This document shows positions 47,381-55,606 of a stretch of DNA of 64,000 bases, piece by piece. Position numbers and translations under genes: made by a program. The stretch is from positions 372,001 through 436,000 of the forward strand of contig JAHPZE010000001.1 of NCBI GenBank assembly GCA_019058365.1, in the 5' to 3' direction. The DNA comes from Promethearchaeota archaeon. Lineage in GTDB: Archaea > Asgardarchaeota > Lokiarchaeia > Sigyniarchaeales > SOKP01. How positions within the stretch are numbered: position 1 is the first letter of the stretch; the number at the start of each line of letters is the position of its first letter. Under the pieces are notes generated by a model, which was not told where the DNA came from, ran no database searches, and saw only the letters and a program-made list of their open reading frames with translations.

Positions 47381-47657
47381 GAATGTCTTTATGTGTTTTT
47401 TCAAAGAAATTTTTATGTAAATCAGACTATGAATTTACCTTTCCTTACTAATTTTTAATATTACATAAAATGTTTCGAAAATGAAGAACTATTTTATGCT
47501 AATCATAGTAATTATTCATTTTTATAACTTCGAATGAGGTTTTTTTATTTATAGATTAAAGATTGAAGAGAAATAAAGAAAATTGTATCGAAAAAATTAA
47601 ATGCTAACATCGTTATTAATCATTAAATGAAAAGTCTTGTTTCAGAAGTTGGTTAAA

Positions 47658-48062
47658 ATGGAGGAAATCCTTCAATATTTAATGAAACACTGCTCTTTCC
47701 TATATAAGCCAAATCGATTTCGCTTTGTTGATTCTGGCTCATCAGAGAGTTTTGGAAATGCATTCTTGATTCTCGAACATGAGGATTTACGTTTGCAATT
47801 TGTCAGAGACCGCGGGCAAATATTCCTTGATTTTCAGCCAACAAAAAAACAAACCAAAAGCAATTGGTTTTCGATCGATATTATCAAGCAGATGGTAACA
47901 GGTAAGATAGAACCCTCAGCTGAAATGGATTCTGAGAAAGCAAAGTTCTTAAAAACCAATCTTGATAAAATCGAACAGCTTTTTTCTACTGCTAATATGG
48001 AAAGCACAATTAAGAAATTAAAAGAGTTAGAACGTGCACGTGCAAAGCGATTATTTCCATGA
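47658..48062 (+). CDS. Unknown protein, 134 residues
   Basis: A soluble protein with F-R-F-V-D-S-G-S-S-E-S-F-G-N-A-F, then L-Q-F-V-R-D-R-G-Q-I-F-L-D-F and W-F-S-I-D-I-I, ending in a Lys/Arg-rich helix (A-R-A-K-R-L-F-P). The R-D-R-G-Q segment is a recognisable conserved motif of a bacterial and archaeal family of unknown role; I cannot name it. I use ATG 47658; a TTG at 47637 is in frame. Its position in the accessory island suggests a defence or immunity function, which is inference. Confidence 0.6.
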   Translation: MEEILQYLMKHCSFLYKPNRFRFVDSGSSESFGNAFLILEHEDLRLQFVRDRGQIFLDFQPTKKQTKSNWFSIDIIKQMVTGKIEPSAEMDSEKAKFLKTNLDKIEQLFSTANMESTIKKLKELERARAKRLFP

Positions 48063-48106
48063 TTTTATCTGTTATATATAATAAATAAATCTGTCTGTTC
48101 CTTCAA

Positions 48107-49993
48107 TTAACACCATTCTTTATGGAAATCTGTTCCAAATATTCTTTTTAATGCCTTTAAGTAATCTTTATCTAACATTCTACAATAAGGCAACCAAGCA
48201 TCTTTTATTCTCAATAAAACACTACGGACTTCTTCATCTCTCTCCTTGATAACGAAAAAATGAGGAAATAAACTGAAAATATTGCATTCTAAGTATCTTT
48301 TAGCAATATCAGTATGATGATGATTCAAAATAAGATTACAAATGTCACTAAAGAACCCAATTTCAAGACCTTCCTTGAGTTCATCGTCATAATAAACCCC
48401 AAGGAATATCCCTTTTAAATAACGAAATATTTCTTCATAATCCAGATATTTAAAAACGAAATCAAAGAGATAATTTATTTGTCTTACTGTTTCTCCACCA
48501 AGGAAACTAGTTTTTCTCATTTGCGTCGTCCCTATTTGACGAAGTAAATGACTTCTATTTTCTATTAAATATTTTCTGATATCCTTAGGATTCTTCATAG
48601 ATTTTAATCTGGTAATAGTGATTTTCGGTTCTAAATCTGGTTTAGTAATATAGACATTTACGACAGGTTTTCCTTGTCTTAAGGTATACAAATCCCAGGA
48701 TTCCCACCTCTCATAGGGTTGTAACCAACCATGACTCCTCCTTAATTTAGGATCAAAGATCCTTAATCTTCTTGAAGTACTTGTTGTTTTCATAACACCC
48801 TCATCACCTATTCCTGTATAGTCATATTCTGTATAACCGCAGACTACGCTACCAGGTTGAGTTATGTAATTTTTATCTGAAATACCTAATGCTTTCAATA
48901 CAGGTCGTTCATTATCAATTTCTAAAACTATCTCTTCAAATGTGGGGGTTCTGTCAATTTGTCCTCTAATAATCGGCCAATTTTCCTCAATTTCATTAAC
49001 ATTATACTGAGTATCAGCAGCAAATAACCTATGAATACTTTCTTCGTTTGGTGGTATGATCCCATGACATATAAAAATCATATATAATGAAGCAGGGATG
49101 GTATAATCACTAAAACTTCCTAAACTTATAGACAAAAAAACCGCTTTCTCCTCATGAGGATGAACTACCCAATTATACTCGGCATTAAGCGATTTAGTTC
49201 TAAGAAAATTTTTAATATTCAATCCGTCCTCGATGATCTTTATAAATCTTCCATCGGAAGTCCCTTGTTTTTTAAATTCTAACCCATTAATTTTACATAT
49301 TTGTTTTAGTGATTGAACTAATTTATTATCAAGCTCCCATTTAACAATCTTATCTTGTCTATCCTTAGATTTTATCGTATTATACATAGACCAAATATTG
49401 GGATTATCTATTGGTATTCTTTCTAATGTTGAGTCATCGATTATTATTTTATCTTTTATCACTTTGGTTTTTGGGTCAATAAGAGTAATGAGTAAACCTA
49501 TATTCGGATAATCATAACAAATATGGCGGTTCATCGATTTGATCTCAGTTTCAGGATACTCTTTCTCGATGATTGATTGAATTTTTTGAGTAATATCCCA
49601 AGGAACTTTTTGTTTAATCCACCAATACTCAGTGAAAAATTCGCTATTTGAATATGAAGGAAAAATTTCTATAGTTAAAACAGATGATCCTAACACTTTA
49701 CTGGCAGCAGTTTTTATCTTCCCAATTACTTCGTCTTTTTTCTTTATAAAAAATTCGTAAAAAAGGGGTTGACCATTAACATCATAAATCGTCAAAGGAC
49801 TTTGATCATCCCATACAACTCTAAAACCTTCCCATATCTTAAGATTTATATGCATATGTATTAATAGACCTGTGATAGCATGCTCAAATGCAACCTCCTT
49901 ATCAACTAGGTGATTTTCTTCTTGTTCTGGAACTGGGACTATATTATCGAACAAATCTATTTTCTTTTTTTTCATATTTTCTTTTAAAGTCAT
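48107..49993 (-). CDS. Unknown large protein, 628 residues
   Basis: A soluble protein of mixed alpha/beta composition with no motif I recognise. Notable segments: A-F-E-H-A-I-T-G-L-L-I-H near residue 33, V-H-P-H-E-E-K-A-V-F-L-S-I, and R-S-H-G-W-L-Q-P-Y-E-R-W. No signal peptide or membrane span is seen. It is preceded 25 bases upstream by a 67-residue gene on the same strand. Size and island location fit a toxin, defence or mobile-element protein, but no such function is shown. Confidence 0.6.
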   Translation of the reverse strand: MTLKENMKKKKIDLFDNIVPVPEQEENHLVDKEVAFEHAITGLLIHMHINLKIWEGFRVVWDDQSPLTIYDVNGQPLFYEFFIKKKDEVIGKIKTAASKVLGSSVLTIEIFPSYSNSEFFTEYWWIKQKVPWDITQKIQSIIEKEYPETEIKSMNRHICYDYPNIGLLITLIDPKTKVIKDKIIIDDSTLERIPIDNPNIWSMYNTIKSKDRQDKIVKWELDNKLVQSLKQICKINGLEFKKQGTSDGRFIKIIEDGLNIKNFLRTKSLNAEYNWVVHPHEEKAVFLSISLGSFSDYTIPASLYMIFICHGIIPPNEESIHRLFAADTQYNVNEIEENWPIIRGQIDRTPTFEEIVLEIDNERPVLKALGISDKNYITQPGSVVCGYTEYDYTGIGDEGVMKTTSTSRRLRIFDPKLRRSHGWLQPYERWESWDLYTLRQGKPVVNVYITKPDLEPKITITRLKSMKNPKDIRKYLIENRSHLLRQIGTTQMRKTSFLGGETVRQINYLFDFVFKYLDYEEIFRYLKGIFLGVYYDDELKEGLEIGFFSDICNLILNHHHTDIAKRYLECNIFSLFPHFFVIKERDEEVRSVLLRIKDAWLPYCRMLDKDYLKALKRIFGTDFHKEWC

Positions 49994-50018
49994 TACAAAT
50001 AATTTTTCTTACATTAAA

Positions 50019-50222
50019 CTAGTTAAACTCCTCTCGAAGAATTGTTTGATAATCAAGATCTCTTTTCTTGAACGAAATCTTTTCTCCACCGTTATAAATG
50101 TTGTTAGTAATGGCGTTTTGAAACATGGACGTAAAGGAGATAGCTATATCCTTGTGCATAGCATCAAACTCTGGATTTCTATTCTTCTTCCTCTTTATCT
50201 TATCAGCAGAATAGGGTTCCAT
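50019..50222 (-). CDS. Small protein, 67 residues, unknown
   Basis: A short basic protein (N-terminal K-I-K-R-K-K-N-R) transcribed immediately ahead of the 628-residue gene, with a gap of 25 bases. The order suggests a small partner, for example an antitoxin-like or adaptor protein. The sequence I-A-I-S-F-T-S-M-F-Q-N-A-I-T-N holds one amphipathic helix. No family is known to me. Confidence 0.5.
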   Translation of the reverse strand: MEPYSADKIKRKKNRNPEFDAMHKDIAISFTSMFQNAITNNIYNGGEKISFKKRDLDYQTILREEFN

Positions 50223-50816
50223 TCAATTCAGCTAAATTTATATGTATTATAAGTTCAATTGTAAAATCTTGTCTTATATTTCTATAGACCTTACCAACTT
50301 ATAAAATTATCAGCACATATATTTCTTACTTTACTTTGGTATTGTATTATGATTTATTCTTTTTCTCTATTATTTAATGATATCAATTGATCTGTCGATT
50401 ATTTTATAAATAAAAATTTATTTAAGAATAGAAACTCATCCTCCACATTTCTGATCTGATCTCATAAAGGACAAAAAAGAAATCTAAATATTAATTTAGG
50501 ATCTTAATCTAATTACGTCATTTTCACTCTAACATCTTTATATTTCTCACTTTAAATTTTCTTCGAAATCAAACTCTGAATTTTTTCCTAAAAAAAAAAG
50601 TAATGGATTTCTCTAGAGTAATTATCTCTTTGAAATTTTTATCCAAATTCTTAATTTTTCATTTATATAGCTAGCTTTTTAAAAATATCTTAAAAATTTA
50701 GTATTTTTTTGATAGAAACATTTAAATTTATAAAATCTAATGTAAATCCTTATAACGTAATTATCTTGATAAAAAACTGAAATTAAATAGAATTAAAAAC
50801 TTAGGAGTGTATTACC
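50223..50816. other. Intergenic region with a promoter for the gene at 50817
   Basis: AT-rich spacer. TTTAAATTTATAAAATC at 50721-50737, about 80 bases before the start codon, is a likely TATA element. ATCAAACTCTGAATTTT near 50567 weakly resembles the first block of the island repeat. No gene was seen. Confidence 0.4.
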
Positions 50817-51383
50817 ATGGGGAAAAAAGCATTATCAATAATAGCAGTTTTAGGTTTTATTATTGGAGCATCAGGACTAGGTCTAGGAGTTTTTTCATTA
50901 ATAAATATGCAAGCAAACCAAGGATCTTCAGGAACAACTTGTGTTGTCGTCGGAATATGAGATCGGTTATATAAAAATAAGAATTATGCCCCTTATGATA
51001 CAGATCAACAATATCTCATTAGAGTAGATGGGATAGAAGTAAATAATAGTGATTATTTTTTCTTAAATCGAACCGATACTCGATTTCATTTAATTAAAAG
51101 TGGTTGGTATCGAGTTAATCTGTTACTTACACTGGTTAGTATTTCTGGAACTGCAGATGTCTATTTCAGGGCTTTTAAGGAAGGATCAACTGCAGTAGCA
51201 TTTGCTTATACATATAATGCTACCACTGATGGAAACTTTCTTACTATGGAAGGGCAATTCTATATTTACAGTGATGGTTCTAATTATTACGATTTCTATG
51301 TTTCATCAGGACTCATGACCAGTGATGTCGCGCCAAATAACGCTTTTAACCAGTTAGGGATTGAATACGTTGGAGATTATTAA
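50817..51383 (+). pseudogene. Signal-anchored beta-sandwich protein interrupted by an in-frame TGA
   Basis: From ATG 50817 (AGGAGTG upstream) a 188-codon frame carries an N-terminal membrane anchor (A-L-S-I-I-A-V-L-G-F-I-I-G-A-S-G-L) and a C1q/TNF-like beta domain. The frame is broken by TGA at 50958-50960 (residue 48) between V-V-V-G-I and D-R-L-Y-K-N. I recall related Asgard proteins having Trp here (G-I-W-D). It is therefore a TGG-to-TGA change or a sequencing error. Sec is unlikely because no Cys is expected at this site. Everything downstream stays in one clean frame, so any inactivation must be recent. Confidence 0.7.
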
Positions 51384-51459
51384 ATTTGTTGTTCTCAATA
51401 AATTGAAAGAAATTTATATCAAATCTTTATAAAATTAAATTTTTTTTTATCAGTTATTT

Positions 51460-51852
51460 TTAATGTAAATTGTCTTTATAAGGAGATTCCTCAAGAATTT
51501 TATCAAGCTCCTCCTTTTCCCATTGTGCGAATTTCGAATCGAGTTGTTCCATTAATTTTATTAGTTTGGCAAATAATTGCCTCCTATTATCTTCATTGGG
51601 CTTACGATGTTCTAATTCATAATCATTCGCCATTATGAACACAATAGATTTGAATATCCAATATAATAGTTTTTCAATATCTTTTGTCTGTCTTCGTTCA
51701 AATTCTTCTCCTCTCTCGCTAACTACATAATTATACCCATTCTTATCAATTTCAATATGGGGAGAACCAAACCCATCACTAGAAGCACGAAAGGTAAGTA
51801 AATGACTTGGAGCGTTTATCTCAACCAGGTTTGATAATTTCTTAAGAAATAT
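51460..51852 (-). pseudogene. Imm63-like immunity protein, no normal start codon
   Basis: The minus-strand frame reads L-L-T-F-R-A-S-S-D-G-F-G-S-P-H-I-E, then Y-N-Y-V-V-S-E-R-G-E-E-F-E-R-R, L-L-Y-W-I-F, A-N-D-Y-E-L-E-H-R and F-A-K-L-I-K-L, all recalling immunity protein Imm63, found beside polymorphic toxins. No ATG, GTG or TTG precedes the conserved region; the first possible start is ATA at 51852, inside the isochorismatase fragment. ATG 51642 is internal and too late. The gene may be a truncated remnant. No cognate toxin is seen nearby. Confidence 0.55.
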
Positions 51853-52105
51853 GGAAATTGAAACAGTTCTAATTTCTGGAGTTGTGACGAATTTTTGTGT
51901 TCATTCAACTACTCGAGAAGCATATGATTATGAATTTCAAACGATTATTGTGGAAAATTGTTGTGCAGCCTGGTCTGAAGATATCCATTTATCAATCCTA
52001 AAATCTTTTGGATTAATTTATGGTTGTATATTACCCTATGAAAAAGTTATAAAAAAAATCTCAAGATCAATGAAAAAAGCAAAAAAAGAATTAGTGACTC
52101 ATTAA
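51806..52105 (+). pseudogene. Isochorismatase-family hydrolase, C-terminal fragment
   Basis: About 99 residues of the C-terminal half: G-A-F-I-S-T-R-F-D-N-F-L-R-N, I-E-T-V-L-I-S-G-V-V-T-N-F-C-V-H-S-T-T-R with the nucleophile Cys, and E-N-C-C-A-A-W-S. The N-terminal half with the catalytic Asp and Lys is missing: upstream of a TGA at 51803 the DNA carries the Imm63-like gene on the other strand. The ATG at 51851 is inside the conserved core and does not mark a real gene start. This is a breakpoint of an old recombination. Confidence 0.7.
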
Positions 52106-52306
52106 ACTTATAAGTCCGGTGGCTAGCTTACTTTCAAACTGCTCCCACAATTTCCATTTGGTAAGAGTATTTAGAACGGTAAAGAGAGCTTTAAAATTAA
52201 AAAATTAAAAATTTTTTAAAAACATTATAATTTAAAATACTACTACTTAAAACTATAAGTTGAAATTTAAAATGCAAATTAGAAAAAATACTTAAGAGTT
52301 ACTATT

Positions 52307-52483
52307 ATGAAAAAAAATAAAGGTAAAAAACGATATAAAACTGATGAATGGAATGAGATGAGCAGAGATCGCGAGGAAGACGAAATAGAAGAAGAAGACA
52401 AGGACTGGAATAAAAAAGATGATGAAGATGAGGAAATGGGCGAAAAGGGAGATGAATTCCATGAATCAGATTATGACACATAA
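52307..52483 (+). CDS. Very acidic small protein, 58 residues
   Basis: ATG 52307 to TAA 52483. A basic N-terminus (K-K-N-K-G-K-K-R-Y-K) is followed by a run dominated by Asp and Glu (R-E-E-D-E-I-E-E-E-D-K-D-W) and ends H-E-S-D-Y-D-T. It is probably disordered. The skewed composition with few hydrophobic residues could be a nucleic-acid mimic or simply low-complexity. No homologue is known to me. Confidence 0.4.
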   Translation: MKKNKGKKRYKTDEWNEMSRDREEDEIEEEDKDWNKKDDEDEEMGEKGDEFHESDYDT

Positions 52484-52650
52484 TATCCTTACAATATTAC
52501 TATGGTAGTAAAAAATATATCCCACACATAAAATCTCTTATTATTCTTACTGTTTGATAGCTGGTGTGTAAACATTTCTTAATTTTAACAGCAATTTTTT
52601 GTAAAACAATCTTTACCTTTTATTTAATAGTTTTTTCATCGTTTTCAACC

Positions 52651-52850
52651 GATATATTTACCATTTTATACATACGCATAGAGATGGATGAATAATACAA
52701 ACATATATCAAAGTTAATATATAAAAGAGATGATATTTTTTAAAACAGTAAATATAAATGAATAATTATTTTAAGTTGACCTTAAAGGATCTAGTTCTTT
52801 TATTTGGTTAATGAATTCTGCAATACCTTCAGCAAATCGTTTTCCTTCAG
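52651..52850. repeat. Degenerate MvhD 3'-flank repeat, copy 2
   Basis: Its first part (ATTTACCATTTTATACATAC, GATGGATGAATAATACAAAC) matches copy 1 at 46390-46440. Its end (52771-52850) reads on the minus strand E-G-K-R-F-A-E-G-I-A-E-F-I-N-Q-I-K-E-L-D-P-L-R-S, the C-terminus of MvhD including its stop. Confidence 0.7.
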
Positions 52851-52879
52851 TTCTTATTAAGATAAAAAAATTTAATATA

Positions 52880-53581
52880 TCAATTTTTTTCAATTTCAAT
52901 TTCAATATCACTAAGTAGATAGTCAAGTTGTTTCGATTTTTTATTGATATTTAACACAGTATCAAGATATACTACATCTTCGTTTCCTAAAAGCAAGTGA
53001 ATTGAACCAGATCTTAATAGAAAAAACTCGAAAATATCAGGAATTTCTTTTTTAATACGTAGACTTTTTGTAGGATATCTCACAGCCGAAATGAATATTC
53101 CCTTTTTATGGATTACTTCATTTCTTTCCAATTTCCAATAATCAAACCTAGTTGCTATCCAAGCTATTAAGAAAATAAAAGCTAGAATGATAACCGTTGA
53201 CAAATAAAATTGATAACTCATTATAATAGTCACCTCGAATGACAATATTTGTGAGATTATTGCATTTGGATGGAAGATAAGAGTAAAAATCATTATTAAG
53301 ATAATAGCAGCTAAGAGCAATATAAAGAATTTAGTTGATGAGGTGTCGAAAGCAATAATAAATAAATTAGCGAAAAAAACTGTAATCCAAATTGCTCCAA
53401 GTATCGGTTCATCCATTCCTACAAAGTATTGTATTAGAAATAATGTTAAAGACGTAAAGAAGAGTGGATAAAAGAAAATAACTTTAGAATAACTCCTCAA
53501 AAATATTTTCTCTTCTCTTTTTATATCTTTTTCAATCTGATCTTCTGTGGGTAATTTAGATCTATCACTCATATTAACCAT
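52880..53581 (-). CDS. Membrane protein with PH-like domain, unknown
   Basis: A 233-residue protein with about four or five hydrophobic spans between residues 30 and 150, then a soluble domain with N-E-V-I-H-K-K-G-I-F ... T-K-S-L-R-I-K-K-E-I-P ... V-Y-L-D-T-V-L, as in bacterial PH-like domains. It resembles the protein at 21131 in architecture only. It is flanked by two copies of the MvhD-derived repeat. The function is unknown. Confidence 0.65.
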   Translation of the reverse strand: MVNMSDRSKLPTEDQIEKDIKREEKIFLRSYSKVIFFYPLFFTSLTLFLIQYFVGMDEPILGAIWITVFFANLFIIAFDTSSTKFFILLLAAIILIMIFTLIFHPNAIISQILSFEVTIIMSYQFYLSTVIILAFIFLIAWIATRFDYWKLERNEVIHKKGIFISAVRYPTKSLRIKKEIPDIFEFFLLRSGSIHLLLGNEDVVYLDTVLNINKKSKQLDYLLSDIEIEIEKN

Positions 53582-53734
53582 TTTTTTCTATTAATTAGAT
53601 AAAATTTATTTGTTTTGATTTAAATTTGAAAGTTAAATATGTGAAATACTCATATTGTCTTAATAAATATTATTAATTCAAATTATAAAAATTTCAAGAG
53701 TATAATGAGATCGCTATTAGAATAAGGCATTTTA

Positions 53735-53905
53735 GCATTTTTTGAGAAAATTTCAAAGCTAATAAGAAAAAGAGGTATAATTTTTTAAATCATTAAAAAA
53801 CAAACAGATTAATATGTAATATTGCGTGCAACGGACCAAGTTTTTTAATTTCATTAGTAAATTCTGTAATAACTTACGCAAATCGCTTCTCTTCAGATGC
53901 ACTTT
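53735..53905. repeat. Degenerate MvhD 3'-flank repeat, copy 3
   Basis: It carries the ATAATTTTTTAAATCATTAAA block and ends (53833-53902) with an MvhD C-terminal remnant: minus-strand A-S-E-E-K-R-F-A, then stop TAA, then V-I-T-E-F-T-N-E-I-K-K-L-G-P. The last part is nearly identical to the intact MvhD gene at 55157 but has a nonsense codon, so it is a dead duplicate. Confidence 0.75.
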
Positions 53906-54050
53906 ACAGAAGATTTATTAATTTCTCATATGTGATCATGAAAAACCACAATTTTATACCAATTGATTTTATAATATGATTTTAATTCAATTTTTATTTT
54001 TGATTAATATCAAAGGAATTTTAATGCATCATTCCCAATTTCTAACAACT

Positions 54051-54212
54051 TTATAATGACTTAGCGGTCAAGATGGGGGCACTCTTCTTGGATCTCGTTG
54101 ATGTATAATTCATACCAACTAGTTCATAAATTAAAGCAACAAGAGTTCTCGTGCCTTTTATAATAGGCTTCCCCCCAAGGATCTCTGGGTTTAATTCAAT
54201 TAGATCCGACAT
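54051..54212 (-). pseudogene. Decayed DUF433 antitoxin-like gene
   Basis: ATG 54212 starts M-S-D-L-I-E-L-N-P-E-I-L-G-G-K-P-I-I-K-G-T-R, a good match to DUF433 proteins, followed by L-V-A-L-I-Y-E-L-V-G. After about residue 37 the frame shifts: the original continuation (N-E-I-Q-E-E-C-P-H-L-D) is found in the next frame and ends at a stop. DUF433 proteins are often antitoxins next to PIN-like toxins, but the intact pair at 54320 has its own antitoxin. This is a broken copy of that class. Confidence 0.75.
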
Positions 54213-54319
54213 CTTTTAAGATATAATAAAATGATTCTGAGATAAATATATTATTAATAAATAAAAATCCAATGATATATTATAAAAGGTGAATATCTTT
54301 AAATACAAAGGGTAATTAT

Positions 54320-54580
54320 ATGGGTATGGGTGATTACATGGGAAAAGTTGAAATTGATGAACGTGGTCGTTTGACTTTACCTTCCAAAATACGAGAAAAA
54401 TTACTTATACAACCAGGTGATAAATTAACCATTAAGATTAATCCAGACAATTCAATTAATATTAAGAAAAGCCCCTCTAAAAAAGAAATATTCGATGAGC
54501 TTGTAGGATGTATAACAACTCCATTAGAAGAGAAACTAACACCAGAGTTGATTAAAAGCATATGGACCAAAAACCAATAA
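54320..54580 (+). CDS. AbrB/SpoVT-type antitoxin of a PIN pair
   Basis: An 86-residue protein with the AbrB swapped-hairpin domain: V-E-I-D-E-R-G-R-L-T-L-P-S-K-I-R-E-K-L at the start, I-Q-P-G-D-K-L-T-I. The remaining C-terminal 40 residues are acidic and helical and are where the toxin is bound. Possible starts are ATG 54320, 54326 or 54338. Its stop overlaps the toxin start by 19 bases, so translation is coupled. It likely binds its own promoter. Confidence 0.85.
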   Translation: MGMGDYMGKVEIDERGRLTLPSKIREKLLIQPGDKLTIKINPDNSINIKKSPSKKEIFDELVGCITTPLEEKLTPELIKSIWTKNQ

Positions 54581-54993
54581 TTTTTGTAGATTCAAACTAT
54601 TGGATCTATTTATTCGATAAAACAACAGATGAGCACGAATCAGTTAAAAAACATTTTAATAATCTCTATGATGAAGCAGTTTTAGCAATAAATACAGTTG
54701 TGATGATGGAAGTAATGCATTATTTAGTCAAAAGACTTGGATCTGAAATAGCTAAAGAGAAATGGGATTTGTTTTCATCAATAAATTTTATAGTTGGAAA
54801 TTTAGAATTTGAAGATTTGGATACTATTTTTTCAATATTGTGCAAGTACTCACATACGGGAATAGGAGGGAGAGATGCCACGATCCTATCATTTCTAGAA
54901 ATAAATCAAATCCAAAAGATTTGTACTCATGATAATGCATTTAAAAAAATTCCAAATCTAGAAATAATCGACCCCATTACACAAAAAAATTAA
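54562..54993 (+). CDS. PIN-domain toxin
   Basis: A 143-residue PIN-domain ribonuclease. The acidic active-site residues lie in I-F-V-D-S-N-Y-W (Asp near 10), M-M-E-V-M-H (Glu near 50), R-D-A-T-I-L (Asp near 104) and T-H-D-N-A-F (Asp near 119). It should cleave RNA in the absence of the AbrB-type antitoxin encoded just upstream. It is unlike the other PIN gene at 46931 in sequence, so the island holds two independent toxin-antitoxin systems. Confidence 0.85.
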   Translation: MDQKPIIFVDSNYWIYLFDKTTDEHESVKKHFNNLYDEAVLAINTVVMMEVMHYLVKRLGSEIAKEKWDLFSSINFIVGNLEFEDLDTIFSILCKYSHTGIGGRDATILSFLEINQIQKICTHDNAFKKIPNLEIIDPITQKN

Positions 54994-55027
54994 TGATACA
55001 ATCAAAATTTATAAAATTAGATTAATT

Positions 55028-55156
55028 TCTTTGGAAATTAGACTCTAAATTTACAAATTCTACAACTATTTTCAGAAACTTGAAGCTAAAATATTTTAAT
55101 GTTAATAAGAAAATGAAAATGAGATATGATTTTTTAATAATTGAAAAATAAATATT
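55028..55156. repeat. 3' flank of intact MvhD, reference copy of the island repeat
   Basis: It holds the blocks AAATTAGACTCTAAATTTAC and GATATGATTTTTTAATAATT followed directly by the stop end of the MvhD gene. The degenerate copies at 46373, 52651 and 53735 repeat this layout in the same orientation. Confidence 0.6.
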
Positions 55157-55588
55157 TTAAATAACTTGCAGTGGTCCTAGTTTTTTAATTTCATTAGTAA
55201 ATTCAGTGATGACTTCAGCAAATCGCTTCCCTTCAGATGCACTTACCCATTCAAGTCTAAATCTTTTTTCAAGATTGAATATTTTTAATATTTCCTTAAA
55301 ATGTTCAAATCTATCCCTAGCAAACTCATTTCCTTTTAAGTAATGACAGTCACCGATATGACATCCTGTCACAATGACTCCATCAATACCATCTTTAAAA
55401 GCCTCCAAAATAAAAGCGGGATCTACTCTACCAGAGCACATCACTCTTACTATCCGAATAGTAGCAGGGTACTGAAAACGAGATACGCCAGCTAAATCTG
55501 CCCCAGCATAACTACACCAATTACAACAAAAACATAATATATTTGGATGGAAATCTTTTTTATTTACTTTCTTTTTTGACTTAGACAT
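55157..55588 (-). CDS. mvhD: MvhD/FlpD-family [2Fe-2S] subunit, second copy (cysteine type)
   Basis: A 143-residue paralogue of the gene at 36216. It has F-C-C-N-W-C-S-Y-A-G-A-D-L-A-G-V-S-R and V-T-G-C-H-I-G-D-C-H-Y. It follows the HdrA gene by 18 bases. Its 3' end is the origin of the fragments found through the accessory island. The cysteine at C-N-W-C and that at G-C-H-I match positions where the VhuD gene at 61548 has UGA. Confidence 0.92.
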   Translation of the reverse strand: MSKSKKKVNKKDFHPNILCFCCNWCSYAGADLAGVSRFQYPATIRIVRVMCSGRVDPAFILEAFKDGIDGVIVTGCHIGDCHYLKGNEFARDRFEHFKEILKIFNLEKRFRLEWVSASEGKRFAEVITEFTNEIKKLGPLQVI

Positions 55589-55606
55589 AAGTTAATACCT
55601 CATAAT

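Noticed and set aside
50958-50960. UGA of the anchored protein as a selenocysteine codon
   Set aside because: Neighbouring residues and recalled relatives predict Trp, not Cys, and no SECIS-like hairpin was seen behind the gene.
52084-52200. Minus-strand frame reading L-F-T-V-L-N-T-L-T-K-W-K-L-W-E-Q
   Set aside because: Plausible-looking peptide, but it overlaps the isochorismatase fragment, has no start and no family match; may be a remnant but cannot be supported.
52757-52773. TGAATAATTATTTT resembling the NifX-cluster operator
   Set aside because: Only half of the palindrome matches and the site is inside the degenerate MvhD repeat; expected by chance in AT-rich DNA.
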